A DNA stretch of 20,835 nt from contig CAZZCN010000055.1 in assembly GCA_964652975.1 (NCBI GenBank), positions 1-20,835 of the forward strand. Reading direction: 5' to 3'. The notes under the pieces were generated by a model, which saw only the letters and a program-made list of their open reading frames with translations, was not told the DNA's origin and made no database searches. A program made the translations under genes and the position numbers. The DNA comes from CAZZCN01 sp964652975 (GTDB taxonomy: Bacteria > Bacillota > Clostridia > Saccharofermentanales > UBA5734). Below are positions 7,474-14,728 of the stretch, piece after piece (position 1 is the first letter of the stretch; every line of letters starts with the position of its first letter).

Positions 7474-8664
7474 TCAGCATTCCACCTTAACCTCTTCCTC
7501 CAGGAACTCCCCCTTGTCGTCATACGCATGTTCTTTTGAACCTGTAGCTCTAATGATAAAACCACCAAGCAGCCCGCCGCCGAAAGCAAGAATTATAGTA
7601 ATAGCAATGCCTGCCAGCTGTGCTATTGCAATACCGGGAACAACCAGAATTGCTATAAGTCCACCTAGAAGTCCGGGCATGCCGTGAAGGTTATGCACGC
7701 CGCATGTATCAACAATTTTGAATTTGCTTTGCATTTTGGGACCTATGAAAATGTAACCGACAACACATAACGCTCCTGCCAGCAAACCAATCCCAAAAGC
7801 ACCATAAGGACTGACAAGATTGCATGTTGCACCAATTGCCACGCCGCCGGCGAGTGAAGCATTTGCTATATCGGCAATTGCCGGTTTTTTTCTTAAAAGC
7901 GAACTTGCAACGAAAGTGCATAATGTAGCGCCGCATAAGGCCAGCACAGTATTGATTACTGTCTGTTGAAACTGGTCGGCAGGAGCTATTGCACTGCAAA
8001 AACTCGGCCAGAAAATCCATAGCACCATGGATCCAAGCATTGAAAAACGGTCAGATGTACAATCCCCCTCAACAGCAATGTCCCTGTGGCAGCTGCTAGT
8101 CAATGCAAACGCCAGACCTAATCCAAAAAACGCTCCGAATGCATGGATTATTATAGAACCTGCTGTATCTGTGAATCCTTTTGTTATCGAAAGCCCTCCA
8201 TCAAGAACGAGCCATTCATTAATCATATAAACCGGAACAACAAGTATTCCAATAAGCGCATATTGAAAAGTTTTAATCCTCCCAAGAACAGCGCCCATGG
8301 CTATTAAAGCTGCTGCTGCAGCAAATTCCGCTAGCAAGAATGATTCGATGCTATCTGCTGCTACTGCCGAAGCAGATATGACACCTGTAGAACGGAGAAA
8401 AAGATAAAAAGGAAGCACGGAGGCTACTACCAGATATGTTCCGGTAGTAGCGCTATAACCATATTTTTTGACAAAAACCATTAAAAATCCAAATCCGACC
8501 AGAAGCATTGCAAGAATTCCTATAGAAAAATTATACTGTTGAACCTGACGAAGTCCTTCTTCAATCGATCCTTGAACGCTAGCTTCTGCGTTGACAACGC
8601 TTGAGAAAAGCTGCATTACAAAAACTGTAATTAATACCATTGATAATTTCACTTTTCGTTTCAT
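7474..8664 (-). CDS. amt: Rh/Amt-family ammonium transporter
   Basis: A 396-residue membrane channel for NH3/NH4+. An N-terminal signal peptide (to about VNA at 26) precedes about eleven membrane helices. Family landmarks are FTDTAGSIIIHAFGA (Asp166, His174), the second pore His in DTCGVHNLHGMPG (His324 or 327) and LAGGVAIGA. The wording of these motifs is closer to the Rh branch than to enteric AmtB. The C-terminal tail is short and acidic, and no GlnK/PII gene is adjacent. The ribosome binding site AAAGGA lies about 16 nt from the ATG, unusually far, with no closer start available, so translation may depend on leader folding. The long structured leader (8695-8878) suggests tight regulation. 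Confidence 0.9.
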   Translation of the reverse strand: MKRKVKLSMVLITVFVMQLFSSVVNAEASVQGSIEEGLRQVQQYNFSIGILAMLLVGFGFLMVFVKKYGYSATTGTYLVVASVLPFYLFLRSTGVISASAVAADSIESFLLAEFAAAAALIAMGAVLGRIKTFQYALIGILVVPVYMINEWLVLDGGLSITKGFTDTAGSIIIHAFGAFFGLGLAFALTSSCHRDIAVEGDCTSDRFSMLGSMVLWIFWPSFCSAIAPADQFQQTVINTVLALCGATLCTFVASSLLRKKPAIADIANASLAGGVAIGATCNLVSPYGAFGIGLLAGALCVVGYIFIGPKMQSKFKIVDTCGVHNLHGMPGLLGGLIAILVVPGIAIAQLAGIAITIILAFGGGLLGGFIIRATGSKEHAYDDKGEFLEEEVKVEC

Positions 8665-8694
8665 TCTATTATTGTTTTAATCCTTTCTTTTACT

Positions 8695-8794
8695 GGGATG
8701 TTTTGTCTGTTTCGCTCAACCAAATTTTCTTATTATGATTAATTTGGTTGGCCGAATTTGCACCTCCTAAATGGTGCAAAAGGACAATACTCCC
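8695..8794 (-). promoter_or_regulatory. Structured leader element, copy A (shared with 17666-17733)
   Basis: On the minus strand it begins GGGAGTATTGTCC, then TTTTGCACC-ATTTAGGA-GGTGCAAA (8-bp hairpin), TTCGG, a second hairpin CAACCAAATT/AATTTGGTTG, and ends ACAAAACATCCC. The ends pair (GGGA with TCCC, TTGTC with GACAA), giving a three-way junction. The element ends about 30 nt before the amt start codon. The same blocks recur before the PIG-L operon with a different second hairpin. I do not recognise it as a known riboswitch class. Confidence 0.6.
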
Positions 8795-8795
8795 T

Positions 8796-8820
8796 GTCTG
8801 AAAAATTGCATTTTTCAGAC
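8796..8820. repeat. 10-bp inverted repeat in the amt leader
   Basis: GTCTGAAAAA and TTTTTCAGAC pair around a TTGCA loop. It lies between the ANTAR-like hairpins and leader element A. It lacks a proper U-tract on either strand, so it is not a typical terminator. Confidence 0.6.
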
Positions 8821-8878
8821 TAATCCCCATTGATTACACTTATGCAGAAAATATGCATAATCCCCATTGATTATGCAT
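8821..8878 (-). promoter_or_regulatory. Tandem hexaloop hairpins resembling an ANTAR-protein RNA target
   Basis: On the minus strand, ATGCATAATC-AATGGG-GATTATGCAT (8853-8878) forms a 10-bp hairpin and TAATC-AATGGG-GATTA (8821-8836) a 5-bp hairpin. Both have the loop AAUGGG and sit in exact 16-bp direct repeats 37 nt apart. ANTAR-domain antiterminators bind paired hairpins with six-base loops having A at position 1 and G at position 4, as here, and nitrogen genes are known targets. No ANTAR gene is in the window. Confidence 0.6.
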
Positions 8879-9110
8879 CCAACTGATTTTTATTCACAAA
8901 GTTTACCATATACAGTTCTGATTTACCACATAAAATATTCGAATTAAATAATTATTTTGCAATTTACAAGTTACATGTTTTCATTTTAGTTAATTATTAC
9001 GATATTAATATATATATTTGGCAAATTTTTGAAATATTAGCATCAATTAATTTCATTATTCTATTATTGTTTTATCCGAACATTTGATTCGTTTCCAAGC
9101 AAAATAACTG
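8879..9110. other. AT-rich divergent intergenic region
   Basis: Spacer between the divergent amt leader and the Gfo/Idh/MocA promoter. No gene or RNA is recognisable. The amt promoter is probably here, but several weak AT-rich matches compete and none is convincing. Confidence 0.4.
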
Positions 9111-9139
9111 CTTACATTTCTATATAAAAATAGTATAAT
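9111..9139 (+). promoter_or_regulatory. Putative sigma-A promoter of the Gfo/Idh/MocA gene
   Basis: CTTACA (9111-9116), 17 nt, TATAAT (9134-9139). The -35 matches consensus at four of six positions. The leader of about 140 nt ends with a TATGGC/GCCATA hairpin (9252-9269) directly before the AGGG ribosome binding site. Confidence 0.5.
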
Positions 9140-9283
9140 GTTCTATGAATATTGGTAACTTCAATGATGAATTTATAGTATAAGATGTTGAATTCATTAG
9201 TTTTAGTGGTTTTACAAAGTTTATTTTATTTTGCAATAATTTGAAAGGTTTTATGGCGTCAATGCCATATAGGGTTGACTTTA

Positions 9284-10279
9284 ATGAATGTAGTTAGATG
9301 GGGTATTATAGGTCCTGGAAGAATTGCGCATCAATTCGTAGCCGCAGTAAATCATCTGGAAAATGCAAAAGTGGTCGGGTGTGCTTCTAAAAGTAACGAC
9401 CGTTCAATACAATTCGCTGAGAAATATAATCTGAAGAGTTTTGACTCATATGAGAACCTCGCTAAAAGCAATGAGATAGATGCTGTGTATATTGCAACCA
9501 CTCATAATTTTCATTATGAGAATATGTTGCTTTGTATCCAAAACGGAAAGCATGTCCTGTGCGAAAAAGCTTTTACGATAAACAAGGTTCAGTCAGATAA
9601 AGTTTTTGAGGAGGCCAGAATTAATAATGTTTTTGTAATGGAGGCAATGTGGGTAAGATTTTTGCCTGCGTATAAATGGGCTAAAACACAGATTGATAAT
9701 GGTGCAATTGGAACTCCTGTCTTAATTACAGCGAATCTCGGCGATCAATTTCCTTTTGACAAGGATTCAAGGGCGTTCAATATCAACCTGGCCGGCGGCG
9801 GAGTTTTGGACATTGGTATTTATCCGCTTTCAGTGGCAGCGAATTTTTTCGGAAGCGAACCGGTTGAAGTTAAAAGCGTTGTTCATATCGGCGATACTGG
9901 TGTTGATTATAGCGGGGGTGTTTCGTTAATCTATAATGGCGGAGAGGTTGCTTCTATAAGTTATACAATGCTGGCAAATCTGGATAACCGGGTTGTAATT
10001 TGTGGAACCAAAGGCAAGATTGTCATAAACAATATTTTTGCTAACTCAGGGGCCGTTATGAAAACGGATAGTGAAGAAATATTATTCAATGAAACCTACG
10101 AAAATGGATTTGTGTTTCAAGTTACCGAGGCAACAGAGAAAATATTGAATGGCGAGCTGGAAAGTTCCGTCATGTCTTGGCATGACACGTCAAATATCAT
10201 GGGGATTTGTGATAAAATAAGATATAATGCAAAATTATATTACCCGGAAGAGTCATCTGATTCAACCCGGCTTATCTAG
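9284..10279 (+). CDS. Gfo/Idh/MocA-family NAD(P)-dependent oxidoreductase
   Basis: A 331-residue soluble dehydrogenase probably acting on a sugar, polyol or cyclitol. The N-terminal Rossmann fold shows GIIGPGRIAHQF near residues 7-18. AVYIATTHNFH is the conserved beta-strand, followed by GKHVLCEKAF, where the usual EKP is EKA. The C-terminal substrate domain has GGGVLDIGIYPL, where the catalytic Asp and His region usually lies (here D-I-G-I-Y, no His). TTG at 9275 would be adjacent to AGGG; the ATG at 9284 has about 9 nt spacing and is preferred. A diverged 3' fragment of a second copy lies at 11469-11578. The substrate is unknown. Confidence 0.88.
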   Translation: MNVVRWGIIGPGRIAHQFVAAVNHLENAKVVGCASKSNDRSIQFAEKYNLKSFDSYENLAKSNEIDAVYIATTHNFHYENMLLCIQNGKHVLCEKAFTINKVQSDKVFEEARINNVFVMEAMWVRFLPAYKWAKTQIDNGAIGTPVLITANLGDQFPFDKDSRAFNINLAGGGVLDIGIYPLSVAANFFGSEPVEVKSVVHIGDTGVDYSGGVSLIYNGGEVASISYTMLANLDNRVVICGTKGKIVINNIFANSGAVMKTDSEEILFNETYENGFVFQVTEATEKILNGELESSVMSWHDTSNIMGICDKIRYNAKLYYPEESSDSTRLI

Positions 10280-10280
10280 A

Positions 10281-10397
10281 ATCTCAGGTTTTAAAAGTTA
10301 ATTTGAGTGGGTCGCCTTAATCTCAGGCTATAAAAGTTTGTGTGAGTAAGTAACCTTTATCTCAGGTTTGAATAGTTTGTGTGAGAGTGTCAACTTT
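10281..10397. repeat. Three tandem 39-bp repeats
   Basis: Units start at 10281, 10320 and 10359, each beginning ATCTCAGG and sharing AGTTtgtgTGAG in the middle. CTCA near the start can pair with TGAG in each unit. The array fills the gap between the Gfo/Idh/MocA stop codon and the ribosome binding site of the DUF1801 gene. Confidence 0.85.
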
Positions 10398-10412
10398 TGA
10401 AAGGAGTTTACA

Positions 10413-10781
10413 ATGGAAAAAGAAAATTTAGAGTATTCGACAATAGATGAGTACATTAATCTGTTCTCTCCTGAAATTCAGGAAATCCTCAAAACCTTGA
10501 GAAATGTTATTAAAGAAGCTGCGCCGGATTCTGCCGAAAAAATAAGTTATCAGATGCCCACCTTTACGTTAAAAGGCAAAAATCTGATTCATTTTGCGGC
10601 ATATAAAAATCATATCGGAATTTATCCGACACCAAACGGCATTGATTCATTCAAAACGGAATTGTCGGTATACAAGGGTGGCAAAGGTTCTGTCCAATTT
10701 CCTATTGACAAGCCTCTCCCCTACGATTTGATAATAAGAATCGTTAAATTCAGGGTCGGAGAAACACTCAAGAAAGTTTGA
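10413..10781 (+). CDS. DUF1801 / YdhG-like protein
   Basis: A 122-residue cytosolic protein of the DUF1801 family, some members of which are called iron chaperones on Bacillus evidence; the function is not firmly known. Typical features are the N-terminal helix with IDEYINLFSPEIQEILKTLR, PDSAEKISYQMPTF, the GIYPTP strand and the KGSVQFPIDKPLPYDLI segment near the end. Length is normal. A good ribosome binding site (AAAGGAG) precedes the ATG. Three 39-bp repeats sit directly upstream, so it may share the Gfo/Idh/MocA transcript or use a promoter in the repeats. Confidence 0.85.
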   Translation: MEKENLEYSTIDEYINLFSPEIQEILKTLRNVIKEAAPDSAEKISYQMPTFTLKGKNLIHFAAYKNHIGIYPTPNGIDSFKTELSVYKGGKGSVQFPIDKPLPYDLIIRIVKFRVGETLKKV

Positions 10782-10915
10782 TTTCAAAAGTGCCGTGTGT
10801 ATTCACCCTCATCATAATACTGTTTTATTGACTATTTGAAGAGTCTGCATATTTTATTTGATTGTTATTGATTCCGTATAAAAGCCCATTTTATAAAAAG
10901 ATTGTCAATCAAAAT

Positions 10916-11395
10916 CTATATTATCGCCTTCCATAATCCGTGCAAATTACAATAGGCATAAATTGCAACAGATTCATCCGCCAACTCATTATATGAAAAA
11001 TTACACGGATTTCCTTCACAATTAGGAACTACATCCTCATCAGCCGAGCTATGGACAACTTCGACTTTTGTCGAGTGAACGTGATATAAAAATTGAACAC
11101 TTGGTTGATCGTTCGGCATCAAATATGTTATTTCAACTTTTCTTTCAGTTACCAGAGCCACCCATTGTATATAGTGTTCTGATGTCATTGGATGGAGCAC
11201 TGCACCAATCGATACATCGAGTTTCCCATCGTATCTGATTGCAATCGGAACATGTTTTTCGACTGAAGCATCAACAGAGTTGGCTATCAGCTTTTTCATC
11301 GGCTGACCACAGCAAACCAATTCGCCGCCGCCATCCACAACAATAGTGACAATCTTTCCACACTCTTCACATCTGTAAAAATTTGAGTTTTCCAT
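10916..11395 (-). CDS. dfx: Desulfoferrodoxin (superoxide reductase) with an insertion
   Basis: Reduces superoxide to hydrogen peroxide without making O2, a typical defence of anaerobes. The N-terminal desulforedoxin domain has Cys9, Cys12, Cys28 and Cys29 (YRCEECGK, LVCCGQPM) for the Fe(Cys)4 centre. The superoxide reductase domain keeps every expected ligand: Glu46 and His48 (VEKHVPI), His68 (LHPM), His74 (EHYIQW), Cys149 and His152 (YCNLHGLW). At 159 residues it is longer than the usual roughly 125. The extra residues fall at about 101-142 and include HVHSTKVEVVH and NCEGNPC, a possible extra metal or disulfide site. GAGG lies 7 nt before the ATG. Confidence 0.92.
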   Translation of the reverse strand: MENSNFYRCEECGKIVTIVVDGGGELVCCGQPMKKLIANSVDASVEKHVPIAIRYDGKLDVSIGAVLHPMTSEHYIQWVALVTERKVEITYLMPNDQPSVQFLYHVHSTKVEVVHSSADEDVVPNCEGNPCNFSYNELADESVAIYAYCNLHGLWKAII

Positions 11396-11468
11396 ATAAT
11401 ATCCTCACTTTCATAAAAAAATAGACTATTCAATAAAACCATACTTTGTCATTACCATAGATCTCTTG

Positions 11469-11578
11469 AGCTTGAAAGAACTTTTATGTCATGGAAAGAC
11501 ACGTCAAATATAATGGGGATTTGTGACAAAATCAGATACGCTGCAAATTTTCATTACTCGGAAGAATCAGACATTTAG
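11469..11578 (+). pseudogene. 3' remnant of a second Gfo/Idh/MocA oxidoreductase gene
   Basis: The plus strand encodes ELERTFMSWKDTSNIMGICD, KIRYAANFHYSEESDI and a stop. This parallels the C-terminus of the gene at 9284-10279 (ELESSVMSWHDTSNIMGICDK, KIRYNAKLYYPEES). Nothing recognisable precedes it, so only the last 30 or so codons survive. Nucleotide divergence from the intact copy indicates an old paralogue, not a recent duplication. Its TAG overlaps the stop codon of the convergent zinc-ribbon gene. Confidence 0.8.
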
Positions 11579-12322
11579 TTAAGTATGGGACATTTGCAAC
11601 GGTTGCATTTTTCTTGATTAGTGTCACATTGATTACCACAGGCTATGCAAAATATGAATTGGTCGCGGGTCTTGTCATATTTTTCGTAGATATAAAACCC
11701 TGCATGATGGCGGACAAAATCACCGATTTCAAAATAATCGTAATATTTGCGATTGTTATCAACTTCCAAAGGATGGTTTTTGCCTGCGTTATCACGAATA
11801 ATAACTGTATAAACAGTGACATTTTCCATTACATAATCTTCATCTGATGTATCTCTTCTTCTCTTTTTGTTTTCGATTCTTTTATCTACAACTTGTCCGT
11901 CCCAGGTGGAATCTTTCTTCTTCCTTATTGTCTGAAAAAATGCAATTAAAATAAACATCCCTCCAATTGCAAAGCCATAATAAAGTGCCTGCGGATTCTT
12001 AAGGTCTCCGGCGCCATTCTGACCTGCTATAAAAAAACCAACAATAGCAATAACCGCAAGTATCAATGCAAAAATCCCCGCCCATCTTTTAGTGTTCTTT
12101 AGATATTTTGCGAATGCTGGATCATTGATTTTGGGTGAAAAACCAACAAGGTTGTTTGGATTATATATTGTGTGTGAGATGTTTGTCATATCTACAGGAT
12201 TTGCTGGGTTTGCAGTATTTGCTGAATTGAAAGGACCTTCTGAATTAAGGCTTGTTCCACATTTTGGGCAGAATTTAGCACTGTTGTTGATTTGTTCTCC
12301 ACAATTGGTNNNNNNNNNNCAT
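11575..12322 (-). CDS. Membrane protein with zinc ribbons at both ends (start codons in an assembly gap)
   Basis: An integral membrane protein of unknown function. Past the internal ATG at 12189 the frame stays open to 12309 and encodes TNCGEQINNSAKFCPKCGTS, the main part of a zinc ribbon. After 10 N comes an ATG at 12322 with GAGGT 8 nt upstream, which I take as the true start; the gap probably stands for 6 or 9 nt. Then follow a Pro/Asn linker, two membrane helices (WAGIFALILAVIAIVGFF and ALYYGFAIGGMFILIAFF), a basic loop, a cytosolic beta domain (TWDGQVVDKR to VRHHAGFYIYEKYD) resembling a domain of unknown function, and a C-terminal zinc ribbon CIACGNQCDTNQEKCNRCKC. It overlaps the remnant at 11469-11578 by 4 nt. 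Confidence 0.75.
12310..12319. other. Short assembly gap (10 N)
   Basis: Ten N inside the first codons of the zinc-ribbon gene. Ten is not a multiple of three, so the size is an estimate; the frame is restored if the real length is 6 or 9. Confidence 0.9.
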
Positions 12323-12340
12323 AAATAGATACCTCGCTTC

Positions 12341-12877
12341 CTATTTATTGTTCAAAAAATTGAATTTGTATCGTTTGTCTGACATTTTGACAAGCCATAC
12401 AGAAAATAATGATATTAGTACTCCCAAAACAATTCCGGCAAGTATATCTGTTGGATAATGAAAAAAAAGATATAATCTTGAAAAAGCAATAAATGTCGCC
12501 AGTATCAGTGCAAAAATACCGAGTTTCTTATGAAAAATAAAAATCGTTACTGCGGATGCGAATGAATTCAAAGCATGGCCTGACGGAAAAGAAAAATCAA
12601 CCGGGTTTTTAATAAGCAAAATTACATTGTGATCAATCCACGAAGGTCTAGGTCTTGCAAAAATGTTTTTTAGCAGCAGGTTGCCGGACAAAGCACCAAG
12701 AGTCATTGCGATTAGCATCGTAATACCACATAATCTGTATTTCTTTGTAGATATAAAAATCGTTGCTAGGATTATCCATATTATTCCAAATTCTCCAATA
12801 TAAGATAATCCTACCATTATCGGGTCAAGAACAGGATTATGTAATTTTTGAATATTGTATAGAATATCAAGTTCCAT
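12341..12877 (-). CDS. PAP2-superfamily membrane phosphatase
   Basis: A 178-residue integral membrane phosphatase of the PAP2 (phosphatidic acid phosphatase type 2) superfamily, likely acting on a lipid phosphate such as undecaprenyl pyrophosphate at the outer face of the membrane. All three signature motifs are present: KNIFARPRP (Lys70 to Pro78), FPSGHALN (98-101 PSGH) and SRLYLFFHYPTD (Ser133-Arg134, His140, Asp144). Five to six hydrophobic segments surround them. AGAGGGT lies about 9 nt before the ATG. It is followed by the zinc-ribbon gene at a spacing of 18 nt, so the two are probably cotranscribed. A BcrC-like role is possible but not shown. Confidence 0.9.
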   Translation of the reverse strand: MELDILYNIQKLHNPVLDPIMVGLSYIGEFGIIWIILATIFISTKKYRLCGITMLIAMTLGALSGNLLLKNIFARPRPSWIDHNVILLIKNPVDFSFPSGHALNSFASAVTIFIFHKKLGIFALILATFIAFSRLYLFFHYPTDILAGIVLGVLISLFSVWLVKMSDKRYKFNFLNNK

Positions 12878-12925
12878 CTATTGTCTACCCTCTAATGTCT
12901 ATCCAAACCTGTGCATCCTTATTTT

Positions 12926-13089
12926 CTGTATTTAGCAACTGTCCCTGCGTGTACTAAGCTTAGAATACTGTCTTGTTCAGTACGTAATGTGCAACCTTGT
13001 TCCTGTATTTAGCAACTGTCCCTGCGTGTACTAAGCTTGGAATACTGTCTTGTTCAGTACGCAATGCGCAACCTTGTTCCTGTATTTAG
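12926..13089. repeat. 77-bp tandem repeat, two full copies plus a partial third
   Basis: Copies start at 12926 and 13003, each beginning CTGTATTTAGCAACTGTCCC; a third begins at 13080 and diverges after about 10 nt. The full copies differ at about three positions. Each holds GTACT/AGTAC, an inverted repeat around AAGCTTrGAATAC. No ORF crosses it. It lies between the PAP2 and flavodoxin genes. Confidence 0.9.
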
Positions 13090-13122
13090 TAGCAATATCT
13101 GTGTATCCTACGCTATTTATTA

Positions 13123-13545
13123 CTATTTTAATTGATTTACTAATTCATCTATAACCGAATCTTCATTTTTGGCTTTCTCGGAAATATCAAAAACTGATTT
13201 ATATCCAGCGCGGTCCTGCAGAGCACTGTTGCCTGAAGCGACTACCAGATTTATTTTTTCACTTGACTTGGTTTTGAGGAAAGACCTCATTGTAGGCGAA
13301 GGTTTACCTGCCCACATTGGTGAGACTGCAATGATGTCATCATATTCTGTTACATTGCCTTTCAAGTGATAATCAATCGGTTTGTCTGTGACAGAATAGA
13401 AACCACCTCTAATGAATCCCAAAATACCATTCCATTTCATATTGTCAGTAATTTCAATTAATTCGCAGGAAAGCTTGACCGCGATCTTCTCTGCAATTCT
13501 CCTGCTTGTCCCTGTCCTGGTAAAGTAAACAACCTTGTAACTCAT
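13123..13545 (-). CDS. Flavodoxin-family protein
   Basis: A 140-residue FMN-binding electron carrier of the flavodoxin fold. The phosphate-binding loop TRTGTSRRIA is near residues 9-18, and the second flavin loop is likely VSPMWAGKPSPTMRSF. The IRGGFYSVTDKP segment between them is frequent in clostridial flavodoxin-like proteins. AGGAGG lies 8 nt before the ATG, an excellent ribosome binding site. It appears monocistronic, with a 77-bp repeat array downstream and more than 100 nt upstream. It could serve as low-potential donor to an oxidoreductase, but the partner is unknown. Confidence 0.85.
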   Translation of the reverse strand: MSYKVVYFTRTGTSRRIAEKIAVKLSCELIEITDNMKWNGILGFIRGGFYSVTDKPIDYHLKGNVTEYDDIIAVSPMWAGKPSPTMRSFLKTKSSEKINLVVASGNSALQDRAGYKSVFDISEKAKNEDSVIDELVNQLK

Positions 13546-13663
13546 GAAAATTTCCTCCTAAAATACTATTGTCAGTGCTTAATTCTTATTTTTATTATTT
13601 CCATCAGTTTATTGTATTCATTATGTTTTTGCAACAAATATCTAATCGTAGCATAACGGAATT

Positions 13664-14548
13664 TTACAAATGTCCTAGTATAGACATGGCGTACTGTGTC
13701 GGCGTCATCCCTGTCGCCTTTTTGAAGTGTCTGGAAAAATAATGGACTGATGAATACGAAAGCCTGTCAGCCATATCGGTGAAATTGCATGACTCTTCAC
13801 GGATCAATCTTTTGATTTCTTCAATCTTAAGATTCCGGTAATATTCCATAACTCCAATCCCTTTGATTGTTTTAAAAAGAAACTTCAAATTGGTTTTGCT
13901 TTGATTGGAAAAACTGCAGACATCATCGAATGAAATGTTGTTATATAAGTTATTTTCAAGGTATTTGATTATTTTTTCGGTCTTTTCATCATCGAATCTT
14001 TGCTTTGTAACAGTTGAGATTTTTTTCGTCTTATTGACACTTCTACCCTTCCTTAAAAGTGAAATAAGTAGCAGTTCAAGATTGATTTTGATAAGCTGTT
14101 CACTACCGATGGCGGCATTTTTGCGTTTCTTCAATTTCTTCAGAAACGTGTCATCCAGGGGCGATGAGTATGCATTTTTCGCCTCAGATATTATATTGGC
14201 AAGTAGTTTGCTTTCGTAATCCTCGCCTTTTATTATCTTTCCTTCGAAAAACTTCATGGAGGGTGATTTACATTCAAACGATACAATTACAAGATTGGGC
14301 GCTATCTGGCCGTTAGCCCAAAGGTTATGGAACTCATTGGGTTTGTGAAAAATCATCTCGCCATGCTTTAGCTTGTACCCGGTTTTATCAGCCATAACCT
14401 CGATTTCGCCTTTGTCGACATAAACAATCTCCCAGAAATTATGACTTTCTCCGTGAAAAATATAATCTCTGGCATATTCGAAGTAATGTATGGTGACAAT
14501 ATTTCTAATCGTAATCTCTTCCATCAAAGGAATTTTAATGTAATCCAC
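13664..14548 (-). CDS. AraC-family transcriptional regulator with N-terminal cupin
   Basis: A DNA-binding regulator with an N-terminal sugar-sensing cupin (HGESHNFWEIVYVDKGEIEV, FHKPNEFHNLW) and a C-terminal AraC/XylS double helix-turn-helix (FDDVCSFSNQSKTNLKFLFK; FTDMADRLSYSSVHYFSRHF; TGMTPTQY). The middle has a Lys-rich linker. An in-frame ATG at 14572 has no ribosome binding site; GTG at 14548 has AAGGCGG about 9 nt upstream, and ATG at 14525 is a further option, so the start is uncertain by about 16 residues. Its position at the end of the amino-sugar cluster suggests it controls that cluster, which is inference. Confidence 0.85.
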   Translation of the reverse strand: MDYIKIPLMEEITIRNIVTIHYFEYARDYIFHGESHNFWEIVYVDKGEIEVMADKTGYKLKHGEMIFHKPNEFHNLWANGQIAPNLVIVSFECKSPSMKFFEGKIIKGEDYESKLLANIISEAKNAYSSPLDDTFLKKLKKRKNAAIGSEQLIKINLELLLISLLRKGRSVNKTKKISTVTKQRFDDEKTEKIIKYLENNLYNNISFDDVCSFSNQSKTNLKFLFKTIKGIGVMEYYRNLKIEEIKRLIREESCNFTDMADRLSYSSVHYFSRHFKKATGMTPTQYAMSILGHL

Positions 14549-14728
14549 AATCCGTAACCGCCTTAAGCACATTATAAAGACTTTTACCGATTCTTACAAT
14601 GTAAATGTTTCAGCTGGATAAAATATTATATTAGTTGTTTTGAATTGTATAGAATTATTGATTTATATTATAAAGTATAATGATTAATGCCATCATAGTG
14701 TATGAAAATGAAATGTTATACTATGTGT

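Noticed and set aside
8695..8794. Element A as an ordinary intrinsic terminator or IS200/IS605-type hairpin end
   Set aside because: No U-tract after any hairpin, no transposase remnant, and both copies keep gene-proximal position and orientation; a mobile repeat is not fully excluded.
10857..10912. TTTGATTG/CAATCAAA and TATAAAA/TTTTATA inverted repeats as a terminator between DUF1801 and desulfoferrodoxin
   Set aside because: Long loop, almost no G-C pairs and no clear U-tract; not enough to call.
14694..14725. CATAGTGTA/TATACTATG hairpin as terminator of the PIG-L operon
   Set aside because: AT-rich, includes a G-U pair and is not followed by a T-run on the minus strand.
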